Translations under genes and position numbers: made by a program | Source of the DNA: Allobosea sp. | Lineage (GTDB): Bacteria > Pseudomonadota > Alphaproteobacteria > Rhizobiales > Kaistiaceae | DNA length: 64,000 nucleotides | Assembly: GCA_017307955.1 (NCBI GenBank) | Contig: JAFKFV010000016.1 | Span: forward strand, 165,122-229,121 | Direction: 5' to 3' | Part shown: positions 34,304 through 44,497 of the stretch, in pieces | Numbering within the stretch: position 1 is the first letter of the stretch | Layout: each line of letters opens with the position of its first letter | The notes under the pieces: model-generated | Told to the model about the DNA's origin: nothing | Seen by the model: the letters and a program-made list of their open reading frames with translations, nothing else | The model's database searches: none

Positions 34304-35632
34304 CTATTTTTCAGCTTTTGGAGTTTTGTCGGAATCCGGCGCACGCCGCGGCGCGGGAAATTCGACACTGAACGCGGCCCCAGCTCCGGGCTGGCTCTCG
34401 ATGACGAGGCGGGCGCGGTGGCGGTTCAGGATATGCTTCACGATGGCGAGGCCGAGGCCCGTTCCGCGGGTCGAGGCGCCACCTTCCGAGGCACGATAGA
34501 ACCTCTCGGTGAGGCGGGGCAAGTGCTCGGCGGCGATGCCGGGACCGAAATCGCGCACCATGACGCGCGGCCCTTCCTCGCTTCCCGGCGGCGCCATCTC
34601 GACGAGGACCCGGCCGCCGGAACGGCCATATTTGCAGGCGTTCTCGACGAGGTTCTGGAAAACCTGCACCAGTTCGTCGCGGTCGCCGGCGACCATCACC
34701 TGCCCGTCGGGCAGCGTGCTCTCGATCTCCACCTGCTGCTCGCGCGCCAGCGGCTCCATCGCGGCGACGACGCCCGAAAGCAGCGGCACGAGATCGACCG
34801 GCGCCTCGGGCCGCATATGCGCCTTCATCTCGATGCGCGACAGCGACAGGAGATCGTCGATCAGCCGGCTCATGCGCGTCGCCTGCTCGTGCATGATCGA
34901 CAGAAAGCGCTGGCGCGCCGCGGCGTCGTCGCGCGCCGGCCCCTGCAGCGTCTCGATGAAGCCGGCGAGCGAGGCGAGCGGGGTTCTGAGTTCGTGGCTG
35001 GCATTGGCGACGAAATCGACGCGGATCTTCTCGCTGCGCCGCTGCTCGGTCTTGTCGGAGAAGAGGAGGATGACGAAGCCGCCGCGGCCCTCGCCTTCAC
35101 GCGCCTCGACCGAGGCGAACCAGGCGTCGTACCAGCGCTCGGTCGGCACGCGCTCGCCGAATTCCAGCCGCTCGGCCGGTCCGCCGGCCGCCACACGCTC
35201 ATAGGCGGCCACGAGATCGGGGGCGCGCAGGCGGAAGGTGAGCGGATCGCCGGGCCGGATGGGAAAGGCCTTCTCGGCGAGGCGGTTCTGGTAGCGCACA
35301 TAGCCGCGGCGATCGAGAATGATGCAGGGCTCGGGCAGTGCGTCGGCCATTCGCTTGAGGCTCGTCTCCGGCCAGACCGAGGGCGGCGCGCGCTGCGCCA
35401 GGCGCCGGATCGACGGCCGGTCGGCGGGCGATGCGACGCCGAGCGGCAGGGCGCCCAGCATCAGGAGAACCGAGAAGAAGATCAGAGCCGCCGATGTCAG
35501 CGTGACGGCCTCGGTGAGGACCAGCAGCGCCAGGATGCCGGCGAGGCCGGTCAAAAGCATGCGGCCGGCCGCGAGCCGGGCGAAGAACCCGCCGACGCTC
35601 GACTGCTTCGCTTCTGCCGCCTCGTCCGCCAT
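34304..35632 (-). CDS. phoR: phosphate regulon sensor histidine kinase PhoR
   Basis: 442 residues from ATG 35632. Two membrane helices (about residues 23-66) are followed by a PAS-like domain (LKRMADALPEPCIILDRRGY), HisKA with the phospho-acceptor His213 (FVANASHELRTPLASL), and HATPase_c (NLVENACKYG, GTGLGLAIVKHIL). There is no large periplasmic domain, as usual for PhoR, which senses phosphate through the Pst complex and PhoU. It heads the phosphate cluster. It is divergent to ppk2 with 122 bases between the starts. Confidence 0.93.
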   Translation of the reverse strand: MADEAAEAKQSSVGGFFARLAAGRMLLTGLAGILALLVLTEAVTLTSAALIFFSVLLMLGALPLGVASPADRPSIRRLAQRAPPSVWPETSLKRMADALPEPCIILDRRGYVRYQNRLAEKAFPIRPGDPLTFRLRAPDLVAAYERVAAGGPAERLEFGERVPTERWYDAWFASVEAREGEGRGGFVILLFSDKTEQRRSEKIRVDFVANASHELRTPLASLAGFIETLQGPARDDAAARQRFLSIMHEQATRMSRLIDDLLSLSRIEMKAHMRPEAPVDLVPLLSGVVAAMEPLAREQQVEIESTLPDGQVMVAGDRDELVQVFQNLVENACKYGRSGGRVLVEMAPPGSEEGPRVMVRDFGPGIAAEHLPRLTERFYRASEGGASTRGTGLGLAIVKHILNRHRARLVIESQPGAGAAFSVEFPAPRRAPDSDKTPKAEK

Positions 35633-35754
35633 GCCGCCTTCCAGACCGACCCCGTGCCCACCGCACAAGCGACGAGCATCGCATGTGATGCGGGACAAAC
35701 ACGTGACGTCTGTGACAGAATCCGCGGCTCGGGAAAAGCCGGGAGGAAAAAGCG

Positions 35755-36774
35755 ATGTCGAAGGGCGACCGGAAGAGCGGAAAGCGCAAGGAAGCCGGCA
35801 AAGAAAACGGTCCGGCCACCCTCGACGCGGCAGCGCCCGAGATGGAAGGCGGCGGCGCAACGGCCCCGCATCCGCGCTCCGACACGCTGCCGCCGCAGCT
35901 GGAGCCGACCGAGGACGCCGCGCCGATCGAGACGCCGCATGGCCGCTTCGACCTCGACGATCCGGTCCTGCCGGACTGGGTCGACAAGAAGGCGCTGAAA
36001 TCCGGCGGCTATCCCTACGACAAGACGATGAAGAGCGAGGATTATGACAAGGAGCTGGAGACGCTCCAGGTCGAGCTCGTCAAGCTTCAGCATCACGTGC
36101 AGACCGCCGGCCTCAAGCTGGTGCTCGTCTTCGAGGGTCGCGACGCAGCCGGCAAGGGCGGCGCGATCTTCGCCTTCCGCCAGTATCTCAACCCGCGCCA
36201 TGCCCGCGACGTCGCGCTGCCGAAGCCGACCGAGACCGAGGCCGGGCAATGGTATTTCCAGCGCTATGTGGCCGAGCTGCCGACGGCCGGCGAGATCGTG
36301 ACCTTCGACCGCTCCTGGTACAACCGGGCCGGCGTCGAGAAGGTGATGGGCTTCTGCACCGAGGCCGAGCACAAGGCCTTCCTCAAGCAGGTGCCGCGCT
36401 TCGAGGGCCTGCTCGTCGAGTCCGGCCTTATTCTGTTCAAGTTCTGGCTCGATATCGGTCGGGAGACGCAGATGAAGCGCTTCCATGAGCGGCGCCACAA
36501 TCCGCTGAAGATCTGGAAGCTGTCACCGATCGATTATGCCGCGCTGGACCGCTGGGACGACTACACGAAGGCCCGCGACGAGATGCTGGACGCCTGCCAT
36601 GCCGAGCACGCGCCCTGGACCGTCGTGCTCGCCAACGACAAGCGCCGCGCCCGCCTCGCCATCATCCGCCAGGCGCTCGCCAGCGTCGATTATCCCGGCC
36701 GCGACACCAAGGTTGTCGATAAGCCCGACCCGCGCATCCTCAGCCTCGGACCGTCGATCCTGTCGCGGAAATGA
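35755..36774 (+). CDS. ppk2: polyphosphate kinase 2
   Basis: 339 residues, of which the first 65 are charged and disordered. The PPK2 core follows: Walker [12 protein letters not shown] (residues 126-136), Walker [18 protein letters not shown] (Asp185-Arg186), and the lid region [22 protein letters not shown]2 uses polyphosphate to phosphorylate nucleoside mono- or diphosphates, or runs in reverse. A purine-rich GGGAGG lies before the ATG. Position next to phoR links polyphosphate to phosphate supply; CTGTGACAG at 35710-35718 could be a PhoB half-site on the minus strand. Confidence 0.93.
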   Translation: MSKGDRKSGKRKEAGKENGPATLDAAAPEMEGGGATAPHPRSDTLPPQLEPTEDAAPIETPHGRFDLDDPVLPDWVDKKALKSGGYPYDKTMKSEDYDKELETLQVELVKLQHHVQTAGLKLVLVFEGRDAAGKGGAIFAFRQYLNPRHARDVALPKPTETEAGQWYFQRYVAELPTAGEIVTFDRSWYNRAGVEKVMGFCTEAEHKAFLKQVPRFEGLLVESGLILFKFWLDIGRETQMKRFHERRHNPLKIWKLSPIDYAALDRWDDYTKARDEMLDACHAEHAPWTVVLANDKRRARLAIIRQALASVDYPGRDTKVVDKPDPRILSLGPSILSRK

Positions 36775-36843
36775 CGGCGGCGGCGGGCCGTCGCGGCCGG
36801 CTCGCCATGGCGGAGCGAATAAAATAGGGTCCGCGGTCGAATC

Positions 36844-38052
36844 ATGACCCATCTCGAAACCGTCCTCCGGCGCGCGGTCGCCGATCTCGACCCATCCGAC
36901 CGTGAAGGACGCCGCCGCGCCTTCGGCGATGTCCGCGCCCAGATGATGCGGCTGCTCGCCGTCTACGAGCCGCCGCTCAGCGCCGACGAGATCGAGGGCA
37001 AGATCGACGAGCTGGACACGATCATCCGCCGTCTCGAGGCGGAATATGCGCCGGCAGCGGCAGACCCCGCCGCGCCCGCCCCGCAGGACGCTGCCTCCGA
37101 TTTCACGGAGGAATACGAGGCCGGCGAGGAGGACTTGGCGCTCGAGGACCCCGACGAGGGTCCGTTCGATCTCGACGACGGCGAGGGCATCGATGGCGAA
37201 GAGCCGGCCGAGGCGTCGCCCGCCGCCACGCGAGGCTCCTTGATCGCCCGCATCGCAGCCGTCGTGCTGGCGCTGGTCATCATCGCGGCCGGCGCGGCCT
37301 TCCTCGTCTATCTCGCCAGCGAACCGTCGCGGCAGCAGACGGCCGAAGTGCCGACGGCTGGGGAAGCCCCGGCCGTCGATGCCAAGCCGCAGGCGAGCGC
37401 GCCCCTTGCAGAGCCGGCCGAGACTGCCCCGCAGCAAGCGGCGGTACCCGAGCCGAACGCCCCCGAAACGCCGGCGACGGCGGCTCCGGCCGAGGCGCCG
37501 GCCGCTTCGGCTTCGGCAGAACCGACGCCGAGCGAACCCGCCCCGGCTCCGGCATCCAGCCCGCCTGCATCGGCCCCGCCGCCAGCCTCTTCCGTACCAT
37601 CCGGACCGGTCGCGGAGAGCCTGATCCTGTTCGACGGCAGCGATCCCGGCATGTTCCGCAGCACGGCCGACAATCCGGTTCGCTTCGACGGCTATCCCAA
37701 TGGCGGCACGGTGCGCATTTCCTCCTCCGCCAATTCCAACGGCGCTCGGCTCCGGGTCGGTCCCGGCGTCTATCAGCGGATCGCCGGCCGGCATGTCCGC
37801 ATCCTCGTCGTCGCGCGCGCGGCGCCGGACGACCCGGCGGATACGCTGCGCTTCGCCTATCAGAACGGCCGCCGCCTCAGCCCGTGGTCAGACCAGAAGC
37901 TCACGGACGATTTCCAGACGCTGGTGCTCGACTGGACCGTTCCCGCGAAGCGCACCGGCTCGGAGGGCGATTCGCTGCTCATCGAGCCCGGCATTCCCGG
38001 CGACGGGACCGCGGCCGATATCCGCTCGGTGACGATCGACGTCCTCCCGTGA
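36844..38052 (+). CDS. disordered membrane protein B, paralogue of 21464-23305
   Basis: 402 residues. Residues 1-67 (MTHLETVLRRAVADLDPSDR...) share a gap-free N-terminal domain with the protein at 21464-23305 (about 25 of 67 identical by hand). An acidic linker follows (DEGPFDLDDGEGIDGEEP), then a single membrane helix at about 135-158 (IARIAAVVLALVIIAAG), a long Ala/Pro/Glu-rich linker to about residue 255, and a compact C-terminal domain (LILFDGSDPGMFRST, VRISSSANSNGARLRVGPG, LRFAYQNGRRLSPWSDQKLT) that resembles a carbohydrate-binding-like beta sandwich but is not identified. Function unknown. It is 69 bases after ppk2. Confidence 0.75.
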   Translation: MTHLETVLRRAVADLDPSDREGRRRAFGDVRAQMMRLLAVYEPPLSADEIEGKIDELDTIIRRLEAEYAPAAADPAAPAPQDAASDFTEEYEAGEEDLALEDPDEGPFDLDDGEGIDGEEPAEASPAATRGSLIARIAAVVLALVIIAAGAAFLVYLASEPSRQQTAEVPTAGEAPAVDAKPQASAPLAEPAETAPQQAAVPEPNAPETPATAAPAEAPAASASAEPTPSEPAPAPASSPPASAPPPASSVPSGPVAESLILFDGSDPGMFRSTADNPVRFDGYPNGGTVRISSSANSNGARLRVGPGVYQRIAGRHVRILVVARAAPDDPADTLRFAYQNGRRLSPWSDQKLTDDFQTLVLDWTVPAKRTGSEGDSLLIEPGIPGDGTAADIRSVTIDVLP

Positions 38053-38061
38053 CGGCGGGGA

Positions 38062-39003
38062 TCAGGTCGCGCGGGGCTCCATCTCGGGCCTGAACGCCAC
38101 GACCGCCGCGCGCCCGCCCCGCTTGCCGCGATAAAGCGCGATATCGGCCGCCCGCATCAGGCCGCCGACATCGCCGGCATCGTCGGGCAGGAAGGCGAAG
38201 CCGATCGTCGCCGTCGGCTGCAGGCTGCCGCCGCCCGCCAGCAGCTGCGAACTCTCGTTGAGGGCGGCGCCGACCGCCTCCAGCAGCCTGCGCGCCGCAA
38301 GGCGGTCGGCGGCGTCGGGGATCAGGATGGCGAACTCGTCGCCGCCGAGCCGGCCGACGAGGCCCGCCTCGCCGATGGCGGCATGGATGCGCGAGGCGGC
38401 CTCGACGAGGACGCTATCGCCCGTCAGATGACCGAGATTGTCGTTGATCTGCTTGAAGAGATCGATGTCGATGATCGCAAGCGCCAGCACGCCATCGCCG
38501 CGCTGCGCAACGGCCGCGGTCAGCGCGTCGATGAAATGGCCGCGATTGGGAATGCCGGTCAGGCTGTCGATATGCGCGAGCCGCCAGAGCGCCGCCTCGG
38601 CGCGCTTGCGCTCGGTCACGTCGACGATCATCTCGATGTCGAAGGCACGGCCATCCGCGACGAAGCGCTGGGCTGAGACGAGCGTCGAGAGGAGCGCGCC
38701 GTCGGCGCGGCGGATCTCCACCTCCTCCAGCTCATAGCGACCGACCGTCGCGAGAAGCCGCCGCCGCCGCGCGCGCCGCGCATCGTCGATGACGGCGCCC
38801 GCCATCTGCATCTCCTGGCCATGGAGTTCCTCGCGGCTGCGGCCGACGAGCTGCAGATAGGCGTCATTGACCTTCACATAGCGCGACGCCTGGTCGTCGG
38901 TCGTCGAGACGCAGATGGCAAGCGGGCTGAAGTCGAACAGCCCGTGCAGCAGCGTATTGAACAGGCCTTCCTCGATCGGGTCCGTTCTGTCCTTGTCGCG
39001 CAT
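38062..39003 (-). CDS. diguanylate cyclase with PAS domain
   Basis: 313 residues without membrane segment. A PAS domain covers residues about 17-135 (FSPLAICVSTTDDQ, VKVNDAYLQLVGRSREEL), ending with the usual VTERKRAEAAL linker. The GGDEF domain follows with the intact active-site motif GGDEF at residues 220-224 (GRLGGDEFAIL) and the metal Asp in IIDIDLFKQIND, so c-di-GMP synthesis is expected. The product-inhibition site RxxD five residues before GGDEF is missing. It is convergent with the membrane protein B gene and separate from its neighbours; its signal is unknown. Confidence 0.9.
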   Translation of the reverse strand: MRDKDRTDPIEEGLFNTLLHGLFDFSPLAICVSTTDDQASRYVKVNDAYLQLVGRSREELHGQEMQMAGAVIDDARRARRRRLLATVGRYELEEVEIRRADGALLSTLVSAQRFVADGRAFDIEMIVDVTERKRAEAALWRLAHIDSLTGIPNRGHFIDALTAAVAQRGDGVLALAIIDIDLFKQINDNLGHLTGDSVLVEAASRIHAAIGEAGLVGRLGGDEFAILIPDAADRLAARRLLEAVGAALNESSQLLAGGGSLQPTATIGFAFLPDDAGDVGGLMRAADIALYRGKRGGRAAVVAFRPEMEPRAT

Positions 39004-39077
39004 GCCCGCCCCGCTGTCGCCAAATGGTTAGCATGGCGGCCGTCGGGGATGAAGTTAAGGAAAGCTGAACGCCGCCA

Positions 39078-40994
39078 TCAGCGCGGGACGATGCCCCGGT
39101 CGACGAGATAGGCGATCACGCGCTCGGCCAGCGCCTCGGCGTCGCCGTCCTCGGCGGAAAGGCGCAATTCCGGGTTCTCCGGCCGCTCATAAGGGCTGTC
39201 GATGCCGGTGAAATTGCGGATCTTGCCCTCGCGCGCCTTCTTGTAGAGGCCCTTGGGATCGCGTGCCTCGGCCGTCGCCAGCGGCGTGTCGACGAAGATC
39301 TCGACGAATTCGCCGTCCTCGACGAGATCGCGCGCCAGCTGCCGCTCCGAGCGGAAGGGCGAAATGAAGGAGGCGAGCACGATGAGGCCGGCATCGACGA
39401 AGAGCTTCGCCGTCTCCGCCACGCGGCGGATGTTCTCCACCCGGTCGGCATCGGTGAAGCCGAGATCGCGGTTGAGGCCGTGGCGGACATTGTCGCCGTC
39501 GAGCAGATAGGTGTGCCGCCCGGAAAGATGCAGCTTCTGCTCGACGAGATTGGCGATGGTCGACTTGCCGGCGCCGGAAAGGCCGGTGAACCACAGCACG
39601 GCCGGCTTCTGGCCTTTGGCGCCGGCGCGCGACGCCTTGTCGACGGTCAGCGCCTGGCGATGGATGTTGGTCGCCCGGCGGAGGCCGAAGCGGATCAGCC
39701 CCGCCGCCACCGTCTGGTTGGTGAAGCGGTCGATGAGGATGAAGGCGCCCGTCGTGCGGTTGTCGTCATAGGAGTCGAAGGCGATCGGCTCGGCGGTCGA
39801 GAAATTGGCGAAGCCGATATCGTTGAGCGCCAGCGTCTTGGCGGCGAGCGGCTTCAGCGTGTCCATCTCGACGCGGTGCTTCAGCTCCGTCACCGCCGCG
39901 CCGATGGTGCGGGTACCGATCTTCATGAGATAGGGCCGGCCGGGCAGCATCGGCTCCTCGGCCATCCAGATGAGATGCGCCGCGAACTGGTCGGCGACCT
40001 CGGGCCGCGCATCGGCCGGCACCAGCAGATCGCCGCGCGACACGTCGATCTCGCGGTCGAGCGTCAGCGTCACCGCATCCTCGGCCTCCGCGGTGGCAAG
40101 ATCGCCGTCATGCGTGACGATGCGCTCGACGCGCGCCGCCTGGCCGGTCCGTGCCACGACGACCTCGTCGCCGGTCCTGACAGCGCCGGCGGCGAGCGTG
40201 CCGGCATAGCCGCGGAAGCCGAGATCGGGGCGGTTCACCCATTGCACGGGGAAGCGCAGCGGCTTCTCGGCGGCGCCGTCGGCGGCGAGCTCGACGCTCT
40301 CCAGATGCTCGATCAGCGTCGGGCCGCGATACCAGGGCATCGCCGGGCTCAGGCCGCTGACATTGTCGCCGAAGCGGGCCGAGATCGGGATCGCGACGCG
40401 GCTGGAGAAGGCATAGTTGCCGGCATCGGCATCGAAGGCGGCGACGATCGCGTCATAGACGGCGCGGTCATAGCCGACGAGATCGATCTTGTTGATGGCG
40501 AGCACGACATGGCGGATGCCGAGCAACGAGGCGATCGTCGCATGGCGGCGCGTCTGCGGCAGGATGCCCTTGCGCGCATCGATCAGCAGCACCGCGAGGT
40601 CGGCGGTCGAGGCGCCGGTCGCCATGTTGCGCGTATATTGCTCGTGGCCCGGCGTATCGGCGACGATGAACTTGCGCTTCTCGGTGGCGAAGAAGCGATA
40701 GGCGACGTCGATGGTGATGCCCTGCTCGCGCTCCGCCTCGAGCCCGTCGACCAGAAGCGCGAGGTCGATGTCGTCGCCGACCGTGCCGAAGCGGCGCGAA
40801 TCCTTCTCCAGCGCGGCGATCTGGTCCTCGAAGAGGCGCTTCGAGTCATAGAGCAGGCGGCCGATCAGCGTCGATTTGCCGTCGTCGACGCTGCCGCAGG
40901 TGATGAAGCGCAAAAGGCTCTTGTCGGCATCGCCGAGCGCGAGGCTGCGCGCGGAACGGATCGCTTCCGGCGCGAGGGTGAGCGGCTCGGCCAT
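39078..40994 (-). CDS. cysN: bifunctional sulfate adenylyltransferase subunit 1/APS kinase
   Basis: 638 residues. The N-terminal two thirds are the GTPase subunit of ATP sulfurylase: G1 [11 protein letters not shown]3 [13 protein letters not shown]4 NKIDLVGYD, then EF-Tu-like domains. The C-terminal third (from about residue 445) is APS kinase with P-loop [11 protein letters not shown] and the [13 protein letters not shown] segment. Such CysN-CysC (NodQ-type) fusions are common in Rhizobiales. With CysD it makes adenylyl sulfate and then PAPS. Its ATG overlaps the cysD stop by one base, so the two are translationally coupled. Confidence 0.95.
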   Translation of the reverse strand: MAEPLTLAPEAIRSARSLALGDADKSLLRFITCGSVDDGKSTLIGRLLYDSKRLFEDQIAALEKDSRRFGTVGDDIDLALLVDGLEAEREQGITIDVAYRFFATEKRKFIVADTPGHEQYTRNMATGASTADLAVLLIDARKGILPQTRRHATIASLLGIRHVVLAINKIDLVGYDRAVYDAIVAAFDADAGNYAFSSRVAIPISARFGDNVSGLSPAMPWYRGPTLIEHLESVELAADGAAEKPLRFPVQWVNRPDLGFRGYAGTLAAGAVRTGDEVVVARTGQAARVERIVTHDGDLATAEAEDAVTLTLDREIDVSRGDLLVPADARPEVADQFAAHLIWMAEEPMLPGRPYLMKIGTRTIGAAVTELKHRVEMDTLKPLAAKTLALNDIGFANFSTAEPIAFDSYDDNRTTGAFILIDRFTNQTVAAGLIRFGLRRATNIHRQALTVDKASRAGAKGQKPAVLWFTGLSGAGKSTIANLVEQKLHLSGRHTYLLDGDNVRHGLNRDLGFTDADRVENIRRVAETAKLFVDAGLIVLASFISPFRSERQLARDLVEDGEFVEIFVDTPLATAEARDPKGLYKKAREGKIRNFTGIDSPYERPENPELRLSAEDGDAEALAERVIAYLVDRGIVPR

Positions 40995-41902
40995 CAGAAA
41001 TATCCCTCGCGCTTCTTCTTTTCCATCGAGCCGGATTCGTCATGGTCGATGAGGCGGCCCTGCCGCTCGGACGTCGTGGCAAGCAGCATCTCGGCGACGA
41101 TGTCCTCGACGGTCGCGGCATCGGATTCGACGGCGGCGGTCAGCGGGTAGCAGCCGAGCGTGCGGAAGCGGACCCGCTTCTTCTGCGGCACCTCGCCCGG
41201 CAGCAGGCGCATGCGCGCATCATCGGCCATGATGAGCTGGCCGGAGCGCGTGACGACCGGGCGCTCGGCGGAGAGATAGAGCGGCACGATCGGGATGTTC
41301 TCGGCGAGGATGTATTCCCAGATGTCGAGCTCGGTCCAGTTCGACAGCGGGAATACGCGGATCGATTCACCCGGCGCGATGCGGGTGTTGTAGAGCGACC
41401 AGAGCTCGGGACGCTGGTTCTTCGGGTCCCAGCCATGGCTGCCGGTGCGGAACGAGAACACGCGCTCCTTGGCGCGGCTCTTCTCCTCGTCGCGCCGCGC
41501 GCCGCCGAACGCCGCGTCATAGCCGCCGGCCCCGAGCGCCTGCTTCAGCGCCTCGGTCTTCATGACCTGCGTATAGTTCGACGAGCCGTGATCGAAGGGA
41601 TTGATGCCCGACGCGCGGCCTTCCTCGTTGGTATGGACGATGAGATCGAGGCCGAGCCGCCGCGCCGTCTCGTCGCGGAAGCTGATCATCTCGCGGAACT
41701 TCCACGTCGTATCGATGTGCAACAGTGGAAAGGGCGGCCGCGCAGGATGAAAGGCCTTCATCGCCAGATGCAGCATGACCGACGAATCCTTGCCGATCGA
41801 ATAGAGCATCACCGGATTGGTGAAGTTCGCCACCACCTCGCGCATGATGAAGATGGCCTCGGCTTCGAGGCGGCGAAGATGCGGCTTGAGCGGGGACGAC
41901 AT
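40994..41902 (-). CDS. cysD: sulfate adenylyltransferase subunit 2
   Basis: 302 residues from ATG 41902, eight bases after AAGGAG, equal to the E. coli length. The PP-loop [12 protein letters not shown] and the family segments [30 protein letters not shown] and the ending [10 protein letters not shown] are all present. It is the catalytic subunit of ATP sulfurylase and works with the CysN GTPase encoded by the next gene. No cysteine-biosynthesis regulator is adjacent; two dyad symmetries lie in the leader (42016-42054). Confidence 0.97.
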   Translation of the reverse strand: MSSPLKPHLRRLEAEAIFIMREVVANFTNPVMLYSIGKDSSVMLHLAMKAFHPARPPFPLLHIDTTWKFREMISFRDETARRLGLDLIVHTNEEGRASGINPFDHGSSNYTQVMKTEALKQALGAGGYDAAFGGARRDEEKSRAKERVFSFRTGSHGWDPKNQRPELWSLYNTRIAPGESIRVFPLSNWTELDIWEYILAENIPIVPLYLSAERPVVTRSGQLIMADDARMRLLPGEVPQKKRVRFRTLGCYPLTAAVESDAATVEDIVAEMLLATTSERQGRLIDHDESGSMEKKKREGYF

Positions 41903-42015
41903 GAGGCGGGCTCCTTGCGAGGACAAAACTAGTCTTCGCAGGAGGCCGCTCTCAAGCACGGGCGTCGCGTTTATCGGCCGGATCGCCACGCCGCTTGGCG
42001 CCGCGAGGCGTTTCG

Positions 42016-42054
42016 GTGGAACCCGATTTCCACTAACACGACAAGCTTGGTCGT
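42016..42054. promoter_or_regulatory. two dyads in the cysQ-cysD gap
   Basis: GTGGAA and TTCCAC flank six bases (42016-42033), and ACGAC/GTCGT flank AAGCTTG (42038-42054). The first is a possible operator of the cysDN promoter; the second lies right after the cysQ stop and could equally be a weak transcription-stop hairpin. Assignment is inference. Confidence 0.3.
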
Positions 42055-42055
42055 C

Positions 42056-42868
42056 TTAGCCTTTGCCGGCACCGCGGGCGAGGAACCAGGGATTGGCATA
42101 GGCGGCCGCGCCGGCGCCGCCCTTCGGCCCATAGGCCAGCGGCCGGCCGTCCATGTCGGTGACCATGCCGCCCGCCGCGCGCAGCACGGCGTCGCCGGCC
42201 GCGGTGTCCCACTGCATGGTCGGACCGAGCCGGGGATAGAGATCGGCCTCGCCCGCCGCCATCAGGCAGAATTTCAGCGACGACCCGGCCGAAACGATCG
42301 AGGCGCCGGGATGGCCGGCGATGAAGGCGTCGGTCTCGGGCGTCCGATGCGAGCGGCTGGCGATGATCCTCGGCGAGCCGTCGCCCGCCGGCACCGCCTC
42401 GATCGCGGTGCGACCGGCGACCCGTCCGTCCTCGAGCGTCAGCATCGCGGCCCCCGCCCCGACGACGCCGACAAAGAGGCGCGCGCGCGCCGGCGCAAGC
42501 ACGAGGCCGAGAACGGGGATGCCGCCGCGCACCAGCGCGACATTCACCGTGAAGTCGCCATTGCGCTTGATGAACTCGCGCGTGCCGTCGACCGGATCGA
42601 CGAGGAAGAACGCATCAGCGACATCGGGAATGACGCCCGCCGCGCAGGACTCCTCGGCGACGACCGGAATGTCGGGCGCCAGGCGGGCGAGATCGGCGAG
42701 GATGATCGCCTCGGCCCGCTTGTCGGCCTCGGTCACGGGCGAGGCGTCGCCCTTGGTCTCGACGGCGAAGTCGCGACGATAGATGTCCATCACGGCGGCG
42801 CCCGCCGCGAGCACGGTCGGGACGAGCGCCTCGGCAAGCGCGGCGTCGGCGCTGGTCACATCTGTCAT
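42056..42868 (-). CDS. cysQ: 3'(2'),5'-bisphosphate nucleotidase CysQ
   Basis: 270 residues from ATG 42868; an ATG three codons upstream has no spaced ribosome binding site. Inositol-monophosphatase fold with the metal sites VVAEES, VDPVDGTREFIKRNGDFTVN (the DPxDGT motif) and QWDTAAGDAVL. KRNGDFTVN is typical of CysQ. It dephosphorylates PAP, the by-product of PAPS use, and lies directly upstream of cysD and cysNC on the same strand, completing a sulfate-activation set. Confidence 0.93.
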   Translation of the reverse strand: MTDVTSADAALAEALVPTVLAAGAAVMDIYRRDFAVETKGDASPVTEADKRAEAIILADLARLAPDIPVVAEESCAAGVIPDVADAFFLVDPVDGTREFIKRNGDFTVNVALVRGGIPVLGLVLAPARARLFVGVVGAGAAMLTLEDGRVAGRTAIEAVPAGDGSPRIIASRSHRTPETDAFIAGHPGASIVSAGSSLKFCLMAAGEADLYPRLGPTMQWDTAAGDAVLRAAGGMVTDMDGRPLAYGPKGGAGAAAYANPWFLARGAGKG

Positions 42869-42957
42869 GCTTTCCATCCTGACCGAGTTTGCCGCCCGGC
42901 GGCGCGGCTGCTACTAGCCCGGCTTGCTTCGCCAGCACAAGCCACGAGGGAGAGAGC

Positions 42958-44490
42958 GTGGGCTTCATCCATGATGCATCTGCGGCCCCGCGGCCATCCG
43001 CGCTCTCCGTCCTTCGCAAGGGCGAGGCCCTCGGATTCGCACTCGCGGCCTTCCTGCTTTCGCTGGCCGTCACGGTACCGACGCTCGGTCGGCAGTCGCT
43101 CTGGTATGACGAAGTCCTGACCGCGAATGTCGTCGCCACAGGCTGGAGCGATCTCATCGCCGACAGACTGGGCCGCGGCCATTTTCCCACCTATTTCATG
43201 CTTCTGAAATCGCTCGGCCTCGGCGGCGCTTCCGAAGCGATGCTGCGTCTTCCCTCCGCCTTGTTCATGAGCCTGGCGGCGGCGGTCATGACGGTGCTCG
43301 CGCTCAGGCTTGGCGGCCGGATCGCTGCCCTGGCGACACTGCTCCTCTTCGCCTTCATGCCCGCGCTCGTCTATTACGGACAGGAGGCGCGCCCCTATGC
43401 GATGCTGCTGTTCTTCCTCGCGATCGCCACCATGCCGCTCGTCTCGCTCGTCCGCGGCACCGGCGAGCCCAAGCGCCTCGCGACAGCCGCGACGATCGGC
43501 ACCGTCGGCGCGGCGCTGGCGATCCCAGCCGGCATCGCTTCCGTCCTAATCATGCATCTCTCGCTGATCCTCTCGGGCGCCCTCCGGCTGCCGTCTCGCT
43601 TCCGAAGACCGCTGAAACTGCATGTCGCCGTGACCTGGATCGTCATCGGCCTCGCCGCGCTGACGCTTGTCCAGGCGGTGCGGACGATTTCCGGCGAGCG
43701 GGGCGGGCTGATGAAATGGCAATATGCGACGGGCCCGGCGGCCCGCATTGCGGAAGCCTGGGGCGAGACCTATGGCTTCAGGGTCAACAGCGACATCGAC
43801 CGCTTTCTCCCCGTCGGATGGGAAGTCCTCCCATCGCTGGTCTTCTGCGCCCTCGTCCTTGTGGCGATCGTCATCCGTCGCCGCGATCCGGCCATCCGCC
43901 TGCTCGCCGGCAGCGCGATCGGCACCCCGCTCGTCTTCCTCGTTCTCGGCATCTTCACGGCGACCGCCGGCCGCTACATGCTCGGCATGCTGCCGCCCGC
44001 GATCGTGCTCGCCGGGGTGGGGGCAGCGGAAGTGCTGGGCAGACCGAAGCTTCGCCGCCCGGCGGCACTCGTGCTCGGCGCCGCGCTGCTGGTGCTCGGC
44101 CTCCAGGCGCTCGATGCGACGCAGTCCGACTCGCGCTTCGACTGGCGATCGGTCGGCCGCTTCATGGCCGAAAACGATGTCCGGGACGTGGAGATCTTGA
44201 CCAACAACAGCGTCGCGCCGATATCCGTTGGTTATTACCTGCCGCCCGGTTCCGAAATCCGCTGGCAGGTCGCACGACCACCCTTCCAGGAGATCGACGA
44301 TCTCTGGCAATGGGCGCGGGAGAGCGAAACGGCTTGGCTGCTGCTCTTCTTCCGCGGCGGCGAGGTCCCGGACCAGGTCGTCGCGGGACGGTCCGTCTGC
44401 CGCTTCCCCTTCGGCCTCGCCGATCTTGTGATCCTGACGGCAGATCCCACGACCCTGCCGGCGCCGCTGAGGGGCTGCGCCGGCAACTGA
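42958..44490 (+). CDS. polytopic membrane glycosyltransferase (GT39/ArnT-like)
   Basis: 510 residues from GTG 42958, preceded by GAGGGAGAGA; the frame open from 42889 lacks a ribosome binding site. About ten to twelve membrane helices. LWYDEVLTANVV after the first helix carries the acidic pair of GT-C enzymes that use lipid-linked sugars, and ARPYAMLLFF follows in the second half of the loop region. Such enzymes transfer a sugar to lipid A, protein or a polymer. No surface polysaccharide genes are adjacent, so the acceptor is unknown. It is divergent to cysQ with 89 bases between. Confidence 0.75.
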   Translation: MGFIHDASAAPRPSALSVLRKGEALGFALAAFLLSLAVTVPTLGRQSLWYDEVLTANVVATGWSDLIADRLGRGHFPTYFMLLKSLGLGGASEAMLRLPSALFMSLAAAVMTVLALRLGGRIAALATLLLFAFMPALVYYGQEARPYAMLLFFLAIATMPLVSLVRGTGEPKRLATAATIGTVGAALAIPAGIASVLIMHLSLILSGALRLPSRFRRPLKLHVAVTWIVIGLAALTLVQAVRTISGERGGLMKWQYATGPAARIAEAWGETYGFRVNSDIDRFLPVGWEVLPSLVFCALVLVAIVIRRRDPAIRLLAGSAIGTPLVFLVLGIFTATAGRYMLGMLPPAIVLAGVGAAEVLGRPKLRRPAALVLGAALLVLGLQALDATQSDSRFDWRSVGRFMAENDVRDVEILTNNSVAPISVGYYLPPGSEIRWQVARPPFQEIDDLWQWARESETAWLLLFFRGGEVPDQVVAGRSVCRFPFGLADLVILTADPTTLPAPLRGCAGN

Positions 44491-44497
44491 CGCGGGG

